Origin: HXMU1420-13 sp034669965
GTDB taxonomy: Bacteria > Bacteroidota > Rhodothermia > Balneolales > Balneolaceae
DNA length: 64,000 nt
Direction: 5' to 3'
Assembly (NCBI GenBank): GCA_034669965.1
Contig: JAXMOK010000013.1
Location: 19,828 to 83,827, forward strand
Below the pieces are notes generated by a model. It saw only the letters and a list, made by a program, of their open reading frames with translations, was not told the origin of the DNA and made no database searches. Every line of letters starts with the position of its first letter. Position 1 is the first letter of the stretch. Positions 27,163-35,626 of the stretch are shown here, piece by piece. The position numbers were made by a program, and so were the translations under genes.

Positions 27163-28068
27163 CTAAAGAGTTGATCGTATTTTTTCCATCATTTCTTGGG
27201 GACTCAAATTATTTGCATCGAGCCAGTTAATAAAGTTCCAGCGGCGGAACCAAGTAAGCTGTCGTTTGGCATATCTTCGGGTATTAGTTTTGATCTTTTC
27301 GATCATAGTTGTTCGATCGCATTCCCCATTTCTATGTGCAATCACTTCCCTATAACCAACGGTTTGAAGGGCCTGTAGATCGGGAGAAAAACCGGCGTCT
27401 AAAATCTGTTCCACTTCGTTCTCTAGTCCGGCTTTTATCATCAATTCTACGCGCCTGTTGATGCGAGCGTACAGTTTTTCTCGGGGATGTTGGAGCCCGA
27501 ACACAATGGTGTCCTCATCAGGTTTTAGCTTATCGTTATTGTGAAAACTGCTGAATGGTTTTCCGGTTTGCATCCACACATCGAGCGCACGAATGATACG
27601 CTGACGATTCATCCCATCCATTCTGGGGATGTAATCGGGGTCGATGCTTTTAAGTTGTTCGAAAAGTGTTTCGACGCCATCGTTTTCGATTCTTTGATTA
27701 AGCGTAGCAATATTTTGTGGATCAGAATCTGGAATATCGCTGAAAGGCTGTATCAAACCGGTAAGGTGAAGGGTGCTTCCACCCACATAAATCACATGCT
27801 CAGAATTTGATAAAATCTCATTTTCCCACACTTCCGCCCGACGATTAAACTTGATGGCGCTGTCGTCTTCATCTAGCGAGAGGTTCGAGATATTGAAATG
27901 ACGTACACGAGCCAATTCCTCTTTGGATGGTTTTGCCGTTCCAATATCCATCATCGAATAGCACTGCCGAGAATCCACCGAAATAATAGACGTTTCCAAA
28001 GCCTCAGCAAGCAGAAGTGAAAGCTCCGTTTTACCGGATGCAGTAGGACCAAGGATAATGACACGCAT
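27163..28068 (-). CDS. miaA: tRNA dimethylallyltransferase
   Basis: A 301-residue enzyme that adds a dimethylallyl group to A37 of tRNAs reading UNN codons. It has the P-loop GPTASGKTELSLLLA, the motif SVDSRQCYSMMDIGTAKP, YVGGSTLHLTGL in place of the usual GGTGLY, and the C-terminal QTVGYREV and TRRYAKRQLTWFRRW. The length is normal. It heads a reverse run leading into purS. Confidence 0.95.
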   Translation of the reverse strand: MRVIILGPTASGKTELSLLLAEALETSIISVDSRQCYSMMDIGTAKPSKEELARVRHFNISNLSLDEDDSAIKFNRRAEVWENEILSNSEHVIYVGGSTLHLTGLIQPFSDIPDSDPQNIATLNQRIENDGVETLFEQLKSIDPDYIPRMDGMNRQRIIRALDVWMQTGKPFSSFHNNDKLKPDEDTIVFGLQHPREKLYARINRRVELMIKAGLENEVEQILDAGFSPDLQALQTVGYREVIAHRNGECDRTTMIEKIKTNTRRYAKRQLTWFRRWNFINWLDANNLSPQEMMEKIRSTL

Positions 28069-28121
28069 GTTTTTTTGGATGAAAGGTAGGCAGAATATAT
28101 CTTAATGATGGAGGCAAAACC

Positions 28122-28304
28122 ATGTCAAAAATAGTTTTAAAGAAAGAAGATTCAATAGAGAAGCAGAAAAAAAAGCTTCATAAAGCCGTTGAGAAGAAAA
28201 CAGGAGTGAATACAAAAAAGTACTCCGGTATTCTAGAGGTAAGAGAAGATCCTGTGGTTTATCAGAAACGAATTCGGAAAGAGTGGGATGAAACTGCTTC
28301 TTGA
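28122..28304 (+). CDS. Putative antitoxin of a VapBC-like pair
   Basis: A 60-residue, highly charged protein preceded by a good ribosome-binding site (GGAGG, 7 nt before ATG). Its 3' end overlaps the PIN-domain gene by 17 nt. Lysine-rich N-terminal half and a C-terminal segment SGILEVREDPVVYQKRIRKE look like the toxin-binding tail of small antitoxins. No DNA-binding family was recognised. The role as antitoxin is inferred from gene order, size and overlap. Confidence 0.7.
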   Translation: MSKIVLKKEDSIEKQKKKLHKAVEKKTGVNTKKYSGILEVREDPVVYQKRIRKEWDETAS

Positions 28305-28650
28305 TACGAATATTTTAATTTTTCTCTTGAATGGTGATGAGCGCTTAACCGAATTATTGAATGGAATTGAGATTCATGTTTCTGTAATTACAGAGATTGA
28401 ATGCCTAGCATATCCAAGAATTACTAAAGTTGAGAAAGAGGGAATGAAAAAATTCTTTCGAGAATGTACAATTGTTGGACTATCAAATGAGGTTAAAGAG
28501 TCGACAATTGAAATAAGAACAAAATATCGTTTAAAATTACCTGATTGCATTATTGCAGCTACTGCAATATCAACCAGCTTACCGATTATTTCAGCAGATC
28601 ATGATTTCTCTAAAATTGAGGAGCTCGATTTTATTGGGTTTGAAGTATAA
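28288..28650 (+). CDS. PIN-domain ribonuclease toxin, VapC-like
   Basis: A 120-residue PIN-domain protein. The metal-binding acids are in place: Asp6 in LLLDTNILIF, Glu36/Glu38 in SVITEIECL, Asp86 in LKLPDCIIAATA, and Asp104 in IISADHDF. VapC toxins cut specific RNAs, often initiator tRNA or 23S rRNA. The target here cannot be predicted. The 17-nt overlap with the upstream antitoxin gene shows tight coupling. It is convergent with the PorV-like gene. Confidence 0.87.
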   Translation: MKLLLDTNILIFLLNGDERLTELLNGIEIHVSVITEIECLAYPRITKVEKEGMKKFFRECTIVGLSNEVKESTIEIRTKYRLKLPDCIIAATAISTSLPIISADHDFSKIEELDFIGFEV

Positions 28651-28683
28651 GTAGACTCATCCTTATCACTCAAATCAACTTAC

Positions 28684-29769
28684 CTAGTCAGACTTCCTAA
28701 ACTCAAACTTGAGCGAAATACGATGCGTGTAGCCGAGTGTGCTTGATGCACCCGCAAAGCTGGCGAATCCATAATCGAGATAGAAATCAGATACTTTGAG
28801 TCCCAAACCTAAAGTTGGAGCCACTGAAAATCCAGAAACGGGATCGTCGATAAAATCGGTGAGTCCGGCACGAATAGAAATTCGATTTTTGTAGGTTGTT
28901 TCAACGCCGGCATGAGGTTCGATGCTCATTCTGCCTATATTTAAGTAATAAGCCTGACGATTTTCGAAGAGAAGGTTGAAATCCAATGCTGCGGCAAAAT
29001 CGAAATCAGAAACGGAGAATTGTTTTGAAGCACCAACTCGAACTGAGGGCAAAACATATTCATTTTGTCCCGTTGGAATGGAATCACCAAAAGCTTCTTC
29101 AAAGCCTTCAAACTCCTCCTCATTTACGGTCCACATTTTTTGCATTGTGGTTACATCCTGAATGGAAGCTCCGATATCAGCAAAACGAGTTTTCATCAAA
29201 ATTCCAACGTCTAAGCTGTAACCCCAGGCGTTGGCAAAAGGTCCGAGCCGCTGGTTAATAATTTTCGCAGAACCCCCAATCGAAATACGATCATTATAAT
29301 TTTTGGCATAGGAAAGTAAAATGGCGACATCCGCAGCAGAAAACCGCGTGATATACGATTCTGCATCTTCTTTCGGTCCGCCGTTTTCGCCCCTTTCGGC
29401 ATCCCATGCATTAAGTGTGTTGGCGATATTATCTACACCTTGGCGGAAAAAACTGATCCCAAAAACACCATCTTGGTTTTTAAGTGGAAAAGCCGCAGCG
29501 CCATAATCGTAGCCTACGATACCACCGAAACGCTCGGAGTGCATGTAAATAAACTCTGGACGATCTAGCTCAGCTAAGCCGGCAACATTCCAATAGCCTG
29601 AAGTAACATCATTCGTTAAAGCAGTTTGTGCTCCACCCATTCCTAACGCTCTGGCGCCGGCTCCTACCGAGAGAAAATCATTGCCATATTTCGATAACGC
29701 ACTTTGGGCAAGAGTTGAGGTAGAAAGGCCAAATAAAACCAGAAGCGCAGTTAAAAAACGATTCATCAA
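28684..29769 (-). CDS. PorV/PorQ-family outer-membrane protein
   Basis: A 361-residue protein with a signal peptide (MMNRFLTALLVLFGLSTSTLAQ). It is followed by the family hallmark FLSVGAGARALGMGGAQTAL and TSGYWNVAGLAEL. The rest is beta-rich, ending TLGYTHRISLKFEFRKSD. PorV and PorQ are 14-strand FadL-like barrels that assist the type IX secretion system in Bacteroidota. Whether this organism has a full T9SS cannot be judged from the window; the family also contains UPF0164-type members without T9SS. Confidence 0.83.
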   Translation of the reverse strand: MMNRFLTALLVLFGLSTSTLAQSALSKYGNDFLSVGAGARALGMGGAQTALTNDVTSGYWNVAGLAELDRPEFIYMHSERFGGIVGYDYGAAAFPLKNQDGVFGISFFRQGVDNIANTLNAWDAERGENGGPKEDAESYITRFSAADVAILLSYAKNYNDRISIGGSAKIINQRLGPFANAWGYSLDVGILMKTRFADIGASIQDVTTMQKMWTVNEEEFEGFEEAFGDSIPTGQNEYVLPSVRVGASKQFSVSDFDFAAALDFNLLFENRQAYYLNIGRMSIEPHAGVETTYKNRISIRAGLTDFIDDPVSGFSVAPTLGLGLKVSDFYLDYGFASFAGASSTLGYTHRISLKFEFRKSD

Positions 29770-29954
29770 GTAGCAGTTGAAATCTTAAAAAAATAGTAGC
29801 GCTGTATCGATAGGATAATTGCTTTTGTTAAGCGGTTTTTTTGGCTCGTATTGTATTGCAACGGGAACGAGGATTTCTTAGTATAAGCACAACTTTTAGA
29901 AAGGGCAAGATTGGGGAAAAATTGCCCGAAACAACTAATTCTGACATAAATTTT

Positions 29955-31070
29955 ATGAAATTTTCGGTCTCAAGCAGCGAACTCAACAAAGGCCTTTCAG
30001 CGGTGATTGGAGCCGTACCATCGAAGGCTACCTTACCAATTCTGGAAACTATTTTATTCAAGAGCGAAGATGGCAAGTTAAAGCTGACCGCAACCGATCT
30101 TGAAATTTCGATTGTTCAAAGCATTGATGCTGATATCGAAGAAGATGGCGCTGTGGCAATCCCTGCTCGACGATTACTCGAAACTCTTCGTCAACTGCCT
30201 AACATCACGGTATTTTTCGATGTAGATGATCGTAAAAACATCAACTTCCGAACTGATAAGGGTAATTATAAGTTGGTAGGCGATGAGGCTGAAGAATTCC
30301 CTGAAGTACCGAATTTAGACGAAGGCACGGTGATTTCAACCACCACTGAGTTAGTTCACAAAGCCATCAACAAAACGCTTTTTGCAGTAAGTAGCGACGA
30401 TTTACGTCCGGCTATGATGGGTGTGTATTTCCAAATTGGAACCGAAGAAAGTAAGTTCGTTGCAACCGATGGTCATCGCTTGGTGAAGTACACCAACAAA
30501 GAAATTAAAGCAGCGAATGATGTGAATTTCATCATTCCTGATAAGGCACTGAGCCTAATCCAGAAAACAGTGCAAGGCGACGGTTGTGAAGTAACCGTGA
30601 CTCAAGATCACGCACGATTCCACAGCGGTAATACTATTTTGATTACTCGACTAATTAACGAGCAATACCCGAATTACGATTCTGTTATCCCTCGCGACAA
30701 CAACAAATTCCTCACGATCAGTAAAGATCAAATGCTCTCAACAGTAAAGCGTGTTGCGATTTTCTCGAGCTCAACCACGCGTCAAATACGCCTTCAGCTG
30801 GATGCAGATAAACTCACTATTCGGGCCGAGGATTTGGATATGAGTAGCGAAGCTAAAGAAACCATCAATTGTGAGTACAACAATGAAGCCATGGAAATTG
30901 GGTTCAATGCAAAGTACTTGGGTGATGTATTAAGCAACATCGATGATGAAGAAGTGAGTTTTGAGTTTTCATCCCCTAATCGCGCAGGAATCGTAAAACC
31001 AACCTCAGACGACGAGTCGGAAGATATTCTCATGCTGGTGATGCCGGTGATGTTGAATAGCTATGCTTAA
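29955..31070 (+). CDS. dnaN: DNA polymerase III subunit beta (sliding clamp)
   Basis: A 371-residue clamp subunit. The frame is open upstream to 29841, but the family N terminus MKFSVSSSELNKGLSAVIGAVPSKATLPILE starts at 29955 (written here in two parts: MKFSVSSSELNKGL and the VPSKATLPILE motif). The three clamp domains follow; FVATDGHRLVKY and the C-terminal VMPVMLNSYA are typical. The dnaN stop overlaps the start of the next gene by 1 nt. dnaA and recF are not adjacent, so the classical origin arrangement is absent here. Confidence 0.96.
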   Translation: MKFSVSSSELNKGLSAVIGAVPSKATLPILETILFKSEDGKLKLTATDLEISIVQSIDADIEEDGAVAIPARRLLETLRQLPNITVFFDVDDRKNINFRTDKGNYKLVGDEAEEFPEVPNLDEGTVISTTTELVHKAINKTLFAVSSDDLRPAMMGVYFQIGTEESKFVATDGHRLVKYTNKEIKAANDVNFIIPDKALSLIQKTVQGDGCEVTVTQDHARFHSGNTILITRLINEQYPNYDSVIPRDNNKFLTISKDQMLSTVKRVAIFSSSTTRQIRLQLDADKLTIRAEDLDMSSEAKETINCEYNNEAMEIGFNAKYLGDVLSNIDDEEVSFEFSSPNRAGIVKPTSDDESEDILMLVMPVMLNSYA

Positions 31071-31858
31071 TGAGTCGGATAATCACTCTTACCACTGATT
31101 TTGGAACTCAGGATCACTACGTAAGTGTCATGAAAGCGGTGATGCTAGGCATTGCTCCAGCTTCTCGATTAATCGATATTTCGCACGAAATCCCGCCGCA
31201 AGATATTATGGCGGGTGCATGGGTAATCCGAAATGCCGCCTTTCAATTCCCAAAAGGAAGCGTGCATTTAGTAGTGGTTGACCCCGGTGTGGGTACGGAT
31301 CGCCATCCCATCGCACTAAAAATCAACGATCAATATTTCGTTGGACCTGATAACGGGATTTTTTCGCTCATCACCAACGAGTTCAAGTACAAAGCATACA
31401 AGTTGAATAAACCGGAATACTGGTTGAAAGAGCGTTCGCGTACTTTTCATGGACGCGATGTATTTAGCCCGATTGCCGCACATTTAAGCGAAGGGGTAAA
31501 CATTAAAGAACTCGGTGAGCCAATCAAAGATCTGGTTTCGTATCACTGGGCGGTTCCAATCGGAGATAAAGACGGTGTGCAAGGTTGGGTGATTCACATC
31601 GATCGATTCGGGAATCTGATCACGAATATTTCTGAAACTTTGCTGGAAGAAACTGCAGGTAGACGCAAAGTGCGCGTGTATGTGGGCAATACCATTATCG
31701 ATCATATGGTAAATACTTTTGGGGATGTAGAACCGGGCGAGCCCGCTGCTTTTATTGGAAGCTCGGGAATGTTGGAAGTGGGCATCAACAAAGGAAATGC
31801 TGCGCAGATGTTAGGTGTTGACAAAGGTGCACAGATATCGTTGGTGCTTCAGAAATAA
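31070..31858 (+). CDS. S-adenosyl-L-methionine hydroxide adenosyltransferase (DUF62) family
   Basis: A 262-residue protein of the SAM hydrolase/fluorinase family. Its N-terminal motif TLTTDFGTQDHYVSVMKAV, IDISHEIPPQDI, VDPGVGTDRHP and FVGPDNGIFS match family members that hydrolyse SAM to adenosine and methionine. The fluorinase-specific loop was not evident, so halogenation is unlikely. It overlaps the dnaN stop by 1 nt, so the pair is co-translated. Its cellular purpose in most bacteria is unclear. Confidence 0.88.
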   Translation: MSRIITLTTDFGTQDHYVSVMKAVMLGIAPASRLIDISHEIPPQDIMAGAWVIRNAAFQFPKGSVHLVVVDPGVGTDRHPIALKINDQYFVGPDNGIFSLITNEFKYKAYKLNKPEYWLKERSRTFHGRDVFSPIAAHLSEGVNIKELGEPIKDLVSYHWAVPIGDKDGVQGWVIHIDRFGNLITNISETLLEETAGRRKVRVYVGNTIIDHMVNTFGDVEPGEPAAFIGSSGMLEVGINKGNAAQMLGVDKGAQISLVLQK

Positions 31859-31912
31859 GCACGAAACACGATACTACTGAGAACGTAAGGCTGTTCAAAC
31901 AGATCAAAATTT

Positions 31913-32719
31913 ATGAGTTTAGAATTAAAATCGCCGGCTAACGAGCGCATCGGAATCCACATTCCCGAAGAAGTATCTAATTTATCCCTTCCTTTTAACG
32001 GATCTTTCGCCACCACCGATGGCGACGAATATCGGGTAAAAAACAACATCATTAATATGATGGAAAAAGATCCGGCTTTTTCGACCATCGCATCCAGTAC
32101 CAATCACTGGAAACTGACGGCTACTATATACGAAGACTTGTGGCGTAAACGATCGCTATCTCTACTTACCGGTGAAGACTTTCCTATCGAAAAAGAACAC
32201 GAATTATTGATCGAATGGACGGAGCCAAAGGCCGGTGGTGTGTATCTGGATTTGGGTGCATCAACCGCTTTGTATGCACGGGCGTTGAAAGCAGCTCAGC
32301 CGGAAGCGGATATTGTAGCATTGGATTTTTCCACCCAAATGTTGGAAGAAGCCCGAATGAAAGCCGAAGCCGACGAGACAAACATTTATCTGGTTCGCGC
32401 CGATGGACGAGAAATGCCGTTCTTCAGCAAAACCTTCGATGGAATAGTGATGGGTGGAACATTGAACGAGCTTTCTGAGCCAACTCGAGTGTTGCACGAA
32501 GCCAACCGAGTGCTAAAAAAAGATGGGAGTTTCTTTGTGATGCATCTTATCAAAAGTGATGCCTGGTACGGGCGCTTGCTTCAGGAATCGATTGGTTTGG
32601 GCGGAATCAAATTCTGGACCAAAGGCGAAAGCAACGATCTATTTAATCAATGTGGATTTCAGGTAGATAAACAAATCACTCGTGGGATCGTGTGCTTTAC
32701 GAGATTACTGCCTAAGTAA
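31913..32719 (+). CDS. Class I SAM-dependent methyltransferase
   Basis: A 268-residue protein with a methyltransferase domain from about residue 105. Motif I is YLDLGASTALYARAL, then IVALDFSTQMLEEA (acidic end of strand 2), then VRADGREMPF and FDGIVMGGTLNELSEP. The pattern fits the UbiE/Methyltransf_11 type. About 100 N-terminal residues resemble a small lead-in domain and are not assigned. The substrate is unknown. It follows the SAM hydroxide adenosyltransferase gene after 54 nt. Confidence 0.82.
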   Translation: MSLELKSPANERIGIHIPEEVSNLSLPFNGSFATTDGDEYRVKNNIINMMEKDPAFSTIASSTNHWKLTATIYEDLWRKRSLSLLTGEDFPIEKEHELLIEWTEPKAGGVYLDLGASTALYARALKAAQPEADIVALDFSTQMLEEARMKAEADETNIYLVRADGREMPFFSKTFDGIVMGGTLNELSEPTRVLHEANRVLKKDGSFFVMHLIKSDAWYGRLLQESIGLGGIKFWTKGESNDLFNQCGFQVDKQITRGIVCFTRLLPK

Positions 32720-32978
32720 TAATTAACAGCAGAGAGCACTAAGTTCTCAGAGTATGTGTGAGGATAAATAATGATACCTCAGTGTTCTTTGTGAGCTCAG
32801 TGGTAATTAGATTAAATACGTGACTAGGGCGAACTCAAACAACGGTATTCGGTGTTGTTTAATCAATACTGAAAAGCAATTTCAATAAACAATATCCAGC
32901 AAGGATTAAACAGAGGTCACTGAATATTGGCTACTGCTGATTAGTTATTGAAGTAATCCAATTTCCTTTCGGAGCGAA
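32720..32978. other. Repeat-bearing spacer between methyltransferase and TonB-domain genes
   Basis: No gene is visible. The first part (about 32730-32815) resembles CTCAGTG/CTCTGTGG-type dispersed bacterial repeats, with ACCTCAGTG, TGTTCTTTGTGAGCTC and CAGTGGTAA. The second part holds the 72-nt repeat unit described at 32881-32952. Confidence 0.5.
32881..32952. repeat. AT-rich palindromic repeat unit, copy 1 (TTCAATAAACAATATCC type)
   Basis: The unit begins TTCAATAAACAATATCCAGC and ends GATTAGTTATTGAA, so its ends are partly complementary. It shares the AAGGA(G/T)TAAACA...TCACTGA core with the unit at 33409-33480. It lies 26 nt past the stop of the TonB-domain gene. Confidence 0.7.
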
Positions 32979-33386
32979 TTAATTTTGTAATCTAAAAACT
33001 ATTGGAAGTGAATACTGAACTTTGACAGATTTTCCATCCTGCATGCCAGGAGAAAATTTAGCTCGTGACACAGCTTTTAATGCAGCTTCATCACACCCCC
33101 CGCCGATTCCTCTGATTACTTTTGGGCATAACACATTACCTCTTTCAGAAACAATGAATTGTACCGTAACTCGACCTTCTATTCCTGCTCTCTTTGCAGT
33201 TTCTGGATAAACTACCTTTTTCTGAAGTGCAGCTAATCCACCTTGAAGAATGGGCATGTTTTCAACTACACGTAAGAATTCAATATCCTCACAGTTGACC
33301 TCTTCAACAAACTGATTCTGTTCATTCAAAAATAAATCACAACTAAGGGTGGTGAGTACAATAAATAAAAGATATAATTTTTTCAT
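32979..33386 (-). CDS. TonB C-terminal-domain lipoprotein
   Basis: A 135-residue protein with a lipoprotein signal (TLSC, Cys16) followed within 30 residues by a TonB C-terminal domain. That domain is shown by VVYPETAKRAGIEGRVTVQF, VSERGNV and AALKAVSRAKFSPGMQDGK. There is no N-terminal transmembrane anchor and no proline-rich spanner, so it cannot work as a normal ExbBD-driven TonB. A lipid-anchored periplasmic or outer-membrane form is implied. The gene is bracketed by two copies of the same AT-rich repeat. Confidence 0.85.
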   Translation of the reverse strand: MKKLYLLFIVLTTLSCDLFLNEQNQFVEEVNCEDIEFLRVVENMPILQGGLAALQKKVVYPETAKRAGIEGRVTVQFIVSERGNVLCPKVIRGIGGGCDEAALKAVSRAKFSPGMQDGKSVKVQYSLPIVFRLQN

Positions 33387-33408
33387 TTACATCTATAAAG
33401 TAAGTAAA

Positions 33409-33480
33409 TACAATAACTAATTTCCAACAAGGAGTAAACAATGATCACTGATACTCTTTGCTGATTATTGGATATTGAAA
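33409..33480. repeat. AT-rich palindromic repeat unit, copy 2
   Basis: The unit runs from AATTTCCAACAAGGAGT through CAATGATCACTGATAC to TTATTGGATATTGAA. It is homologous to the unit at 32881-32952 and lies 4 nt past the argS stop codon, in the same orientation as copy 1. Confidence 0.7.
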
Positions 33481-33484
33481 CCCA

Positions 33485-35110
33485 TCACATCCTTTCCGGG
33501 GCAGTAATTCCTAAAATGGTTAATCCATTGTTAAGCACTTGAGCGGTGGTTTTTGCCAATGCTATTCTGGCCTGTGCTAAATCGGCGTCGACTCCTATAA
33601 TTCTACAATCGTGGTAGAACGTAGTGAAGGCAGATGCCACATCATTCAGATAATTGATTAACCGATGCGGTTCTTTTGCTTCGGCCGCACTTTGAATAGC
33701 TTTCGGTAACTTAAATAGCGTTTTAATTAAGGCTATCTCCGCACTTTCTTTCAGAAGGTTCAACTGCACATCGTTTTCGAAGGTGTATTCTTCTTCTGCT
33801 TTTCGAAGAATGCTGCAAATACGAGCATGCGCGTATTGGAGATAGAATACCGGGTTTTTTTCGCCGGCTTCTTTGGCTTGGGCGATGTCGAACTCGAGAT
33901 GAGTATTGGGCGAACGCATCAAAAAGAAGAAACGGGTGACGTCAGCGCCAACTTCGTCCATGAGTTCGTCTAAAGTCACGAAATTCGCTTTACGCGTACT
34001 CATTTTGAACGGCTTGCCGTCTTTTACGATGGTCACAAACTGATAGATGATTACATCCACTTGCTCTTTGTCATAGCCAAGTGCTGAAATCCCGGAAAGC
34101 ACATCAGGGTAAGTTGCAATGTGATCGGCGCCAAACACATCGATACACAAATCATAGCCGCGATCTAGTTTGTTGGCATGATAGGCAATATCCGGCAAAC
34201 GATATGTCGGTTCACCGCTGCTTTTGATCAGTACTGTGTCTTTTTCTTTACCAAATTCGGTGGTTTTGAACCAAGTTGCTCCATCAGCATCGTACACCAA
34301 ACCCTTTTCCCGAAGTCGTTTTACCACAGATTCTATATCACCGTTTTCGTAGAGATCGTGCTCGTTGAAGTGATTATCCATATGGATGTTCATGCGCTTC
34401 AATGTGGTGTCGATGTCGGCGAAGATGGCCGATTCGGCTTTCTCTTTAAAGGGAGTCCAATCGGAATCAGCCAAAGAATCACCTTTTTCCTCGGCTAGTT
34501 CTTGGGCAATGTCTTTTATGTATTCGCCTTCGTAACCACCTTCAGGGAATTCGGCATCTTTACCCAAGGCTTCCAAATAGCGAGCCTGAACGGATTGACC
34601 CAACACACGCATTTGTCTACCGGCATTGTTGAAGTAATACTCGCGATCTACAGTCGCTCCGGTCCATTCCATCAATCGAGCAACGGTGTCACCGAGCACG
34701 GCATTTCGACCATGACCCACCGTTAACGGTCCGGTTGGGTTGGCGCTCACAAACTCGATCTGAATCTTTTTGCCTGAATAAGCGGTGCTTTTTCCATACT
34801 CAGCACCCTCGTTGATGATGGTTTGGAGTTCATCAAATAGATAATCTTCGGCATATCGAAAATTGATAAATCCCGGCCCCGCAATTTCAACCGATGAAAT
34901 TTTGCGATCATCGAACTTCAATCCTTCTACAATTTGCGTTGCAATAGCGCGAGGATTATTGCGCAAAGGTTTTGCGAGCATCATAGCCAGATTCGTGGAG
35001 GCATCGCCGTGCGTTGGATCTTTCGGGGCTTCCAGGTGGATTTCGGGATGCTCGTCGAGTTCAAACTGCGAAAGTGAAGCGTACAGGATTTCTTTTAAAT
35101 ATTCGGTCAT
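33485..35110 (-). CDS. argS: Arginyl-tRNA synthetase
   Basis: A 541-residue class I synthetase. The N-terminal additional domain (about 1-95) is followed by SANPTGPLTVGHGRNAVLGD, where HGRN stands in the HIGH position. FGADHIATYP, MSTRKANFVTLDEL (the region of the second signature) and the C-terminal anticodon-binding helical domain ending in the usual GI-containing tail follow. Length and domains are normal. Confidence 0.97.
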   Translation of the reverse strand: MTEYLKEILYASLSQFELDEHPEIHLEAPKDPTHGDASTNLAMMLAKPLRNNPRAIATQIVEGLKFDDRKISSVEIAGPGFINFRYAEDYLFDELQTIINEGAEYGKSTAYSGKKIQIEFVSANPTGPLTVGHGRNAVLGDTVARLMEWTGATVDREYYFNNAGRQMRVLGQSVQARYLEALGKDAEFPEGGYEGEYIKDIAQELAEEKGDSLADSDWTPFKEKAESAIFADIDTTLKRMNIHMDNHFNEHDLYENGDIESVVKRLREKGLVYDADGATWFKTTEFGKEKDTVLIKSSGEPTYRLPDIAYHANKLDRGYDLCIDVFGADHIATYPDVLSGISALGYDKEQVDVIIYQFVTIVKDGKPFKMSTRKANFVTLDELMDEVGADVTRFFFLMRSPNTHLEFDIAQAKEAGEKNPVFYLQYAHARICSILRKAEEEYTFENDVQLNLLKESAEIALIKTLFKLPKAIQSAAEAKEPHRLINYLNDVASAFTTFYHDCRIIGVDADLAQARIALAKTTAQVLNNGLTILGITAPERM

Positions 35111-35147
35111 TTTGAGGGCTTATATCAATTAACGATCAAAGATAAGA

Positions 35148-35180
35148 GAATTAGGAATTAGGAATAGGAGAATTAGGAAT
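35148..35180. repeat. Left repeat end of four-helix-bundle element 1 (GAATTAGGAAT array)
   Basis: Three overlapping copies of GAATTAGGAAT-like sequence. The segment 35166-35180, AGGAGAATTAGGAAT, is a perfect 15-bp inverted repeat of 35544-35558. The array encodes the last residues, TIPNSPIPNS, of the four-helix-bundle protein. Confidence 0.85.
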
Positions 35181-35543
35181 AGTCTGTTGGATACTTGATC
35201 GTGTTGTTTTTATGATGCTTCCAAGAATTTTCAAAATCTCTTGGCAATCCTTAAGCATACTGCCACTCATTTCGTGTGTGATGTAGTCGGTATCTCGCAA
35301 TAACCTTAACCAATAGTGAGTTTCTCTTGCTTCACGATATGCGATCCCCATTTTATATTTGAAATCCTTCTTTGTAGTCCCGCCGATTGCTTCCTCCACA
35401 TTTGCACCTATGGATGTACCTGAACGCAAAACCTGTCGTGAAATATCATATTCCCGATAATTATCAACCAAGTATTTATTCAGCTTGATAATTCTCCGAG
35501 CAAACATATAGCTCTTATGCTGAATTACATTTCCCGACTTCAT
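35151..35543 (-). CDS. Four-helix-bundle protein, 23S IVS-protein family, copy 1
   Basis: A 130-residue helical protein of the four-helix-bundle (S23/IVP) family. Landmarks are FARRIIKLNKYLVDNYREY, SRQVLRSGTSIGANVEEA, KKDFKYKMGIAYREARETHYWL and DCQEILKILGSIIK. The founding members are encoded inside intervening sequences of 23S rRNA genes; their function is unknown. The ATG at 35543 is preceded by AGGAG and AGGAAT supplied by the flanking repeat, and the C terminus IPNSPIPNS comes from the opposite repeat end. A paralogue lies 83 nt upstream. Confidence 0.85.
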   Translation of the reverse strand: MKSGNVIQHKSYMFARRIIKLNKYLVDNYREYDISRQVLRSGTSIGANVEEAIGGTTKKDFKYKMGIAYREARETHYWLRLLRDTDYITHEMSGSMLKDCQEILKILGSIIKTTRSSIQQTIPNSPIPNS

Positions 35544-35558
35544 ATTCCTAATTCTCCT
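35544..35558. repeat. Right repeat end of four-helix-bundle element 1
   Basis: ATTCCTAATTCTCCT is the perfect inverted partner of 35166-35180. On the minus strand it reads AGGAGAATTAGGAAT directly before the start codon and so acts as the ribosome-binding region. Confidence 0.85.
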
Positions 35559-35597
35559 GTATATATAAATAAATAGATTTTCATTTTACACGTACTA

Positions 35598-35624
35598 TTC
35601 AATATCCAATGTTCAACAAGGAGT
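35598..35624. repeat. Left terminal inverted repeat of four-helix-bundle element 2
   Basis: A 27-nt sequence beginning TTCAATATCCAATG and ending TCAACAAGGAGT. It matches the reverse complement of 36007-36033 at 23 of 27 positions. It lies 2 nt past the stop of the four-helix-bundle gene. Confidence 0.85.
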
Positions 35625-35626
35625 GC

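Noticed and set aside
29841..29954. Upstream 38-codon extension of dnaN
   Set aside because: The sequence before MKFSVSSSEL does not resemble any clamp and the length without it matches the family.
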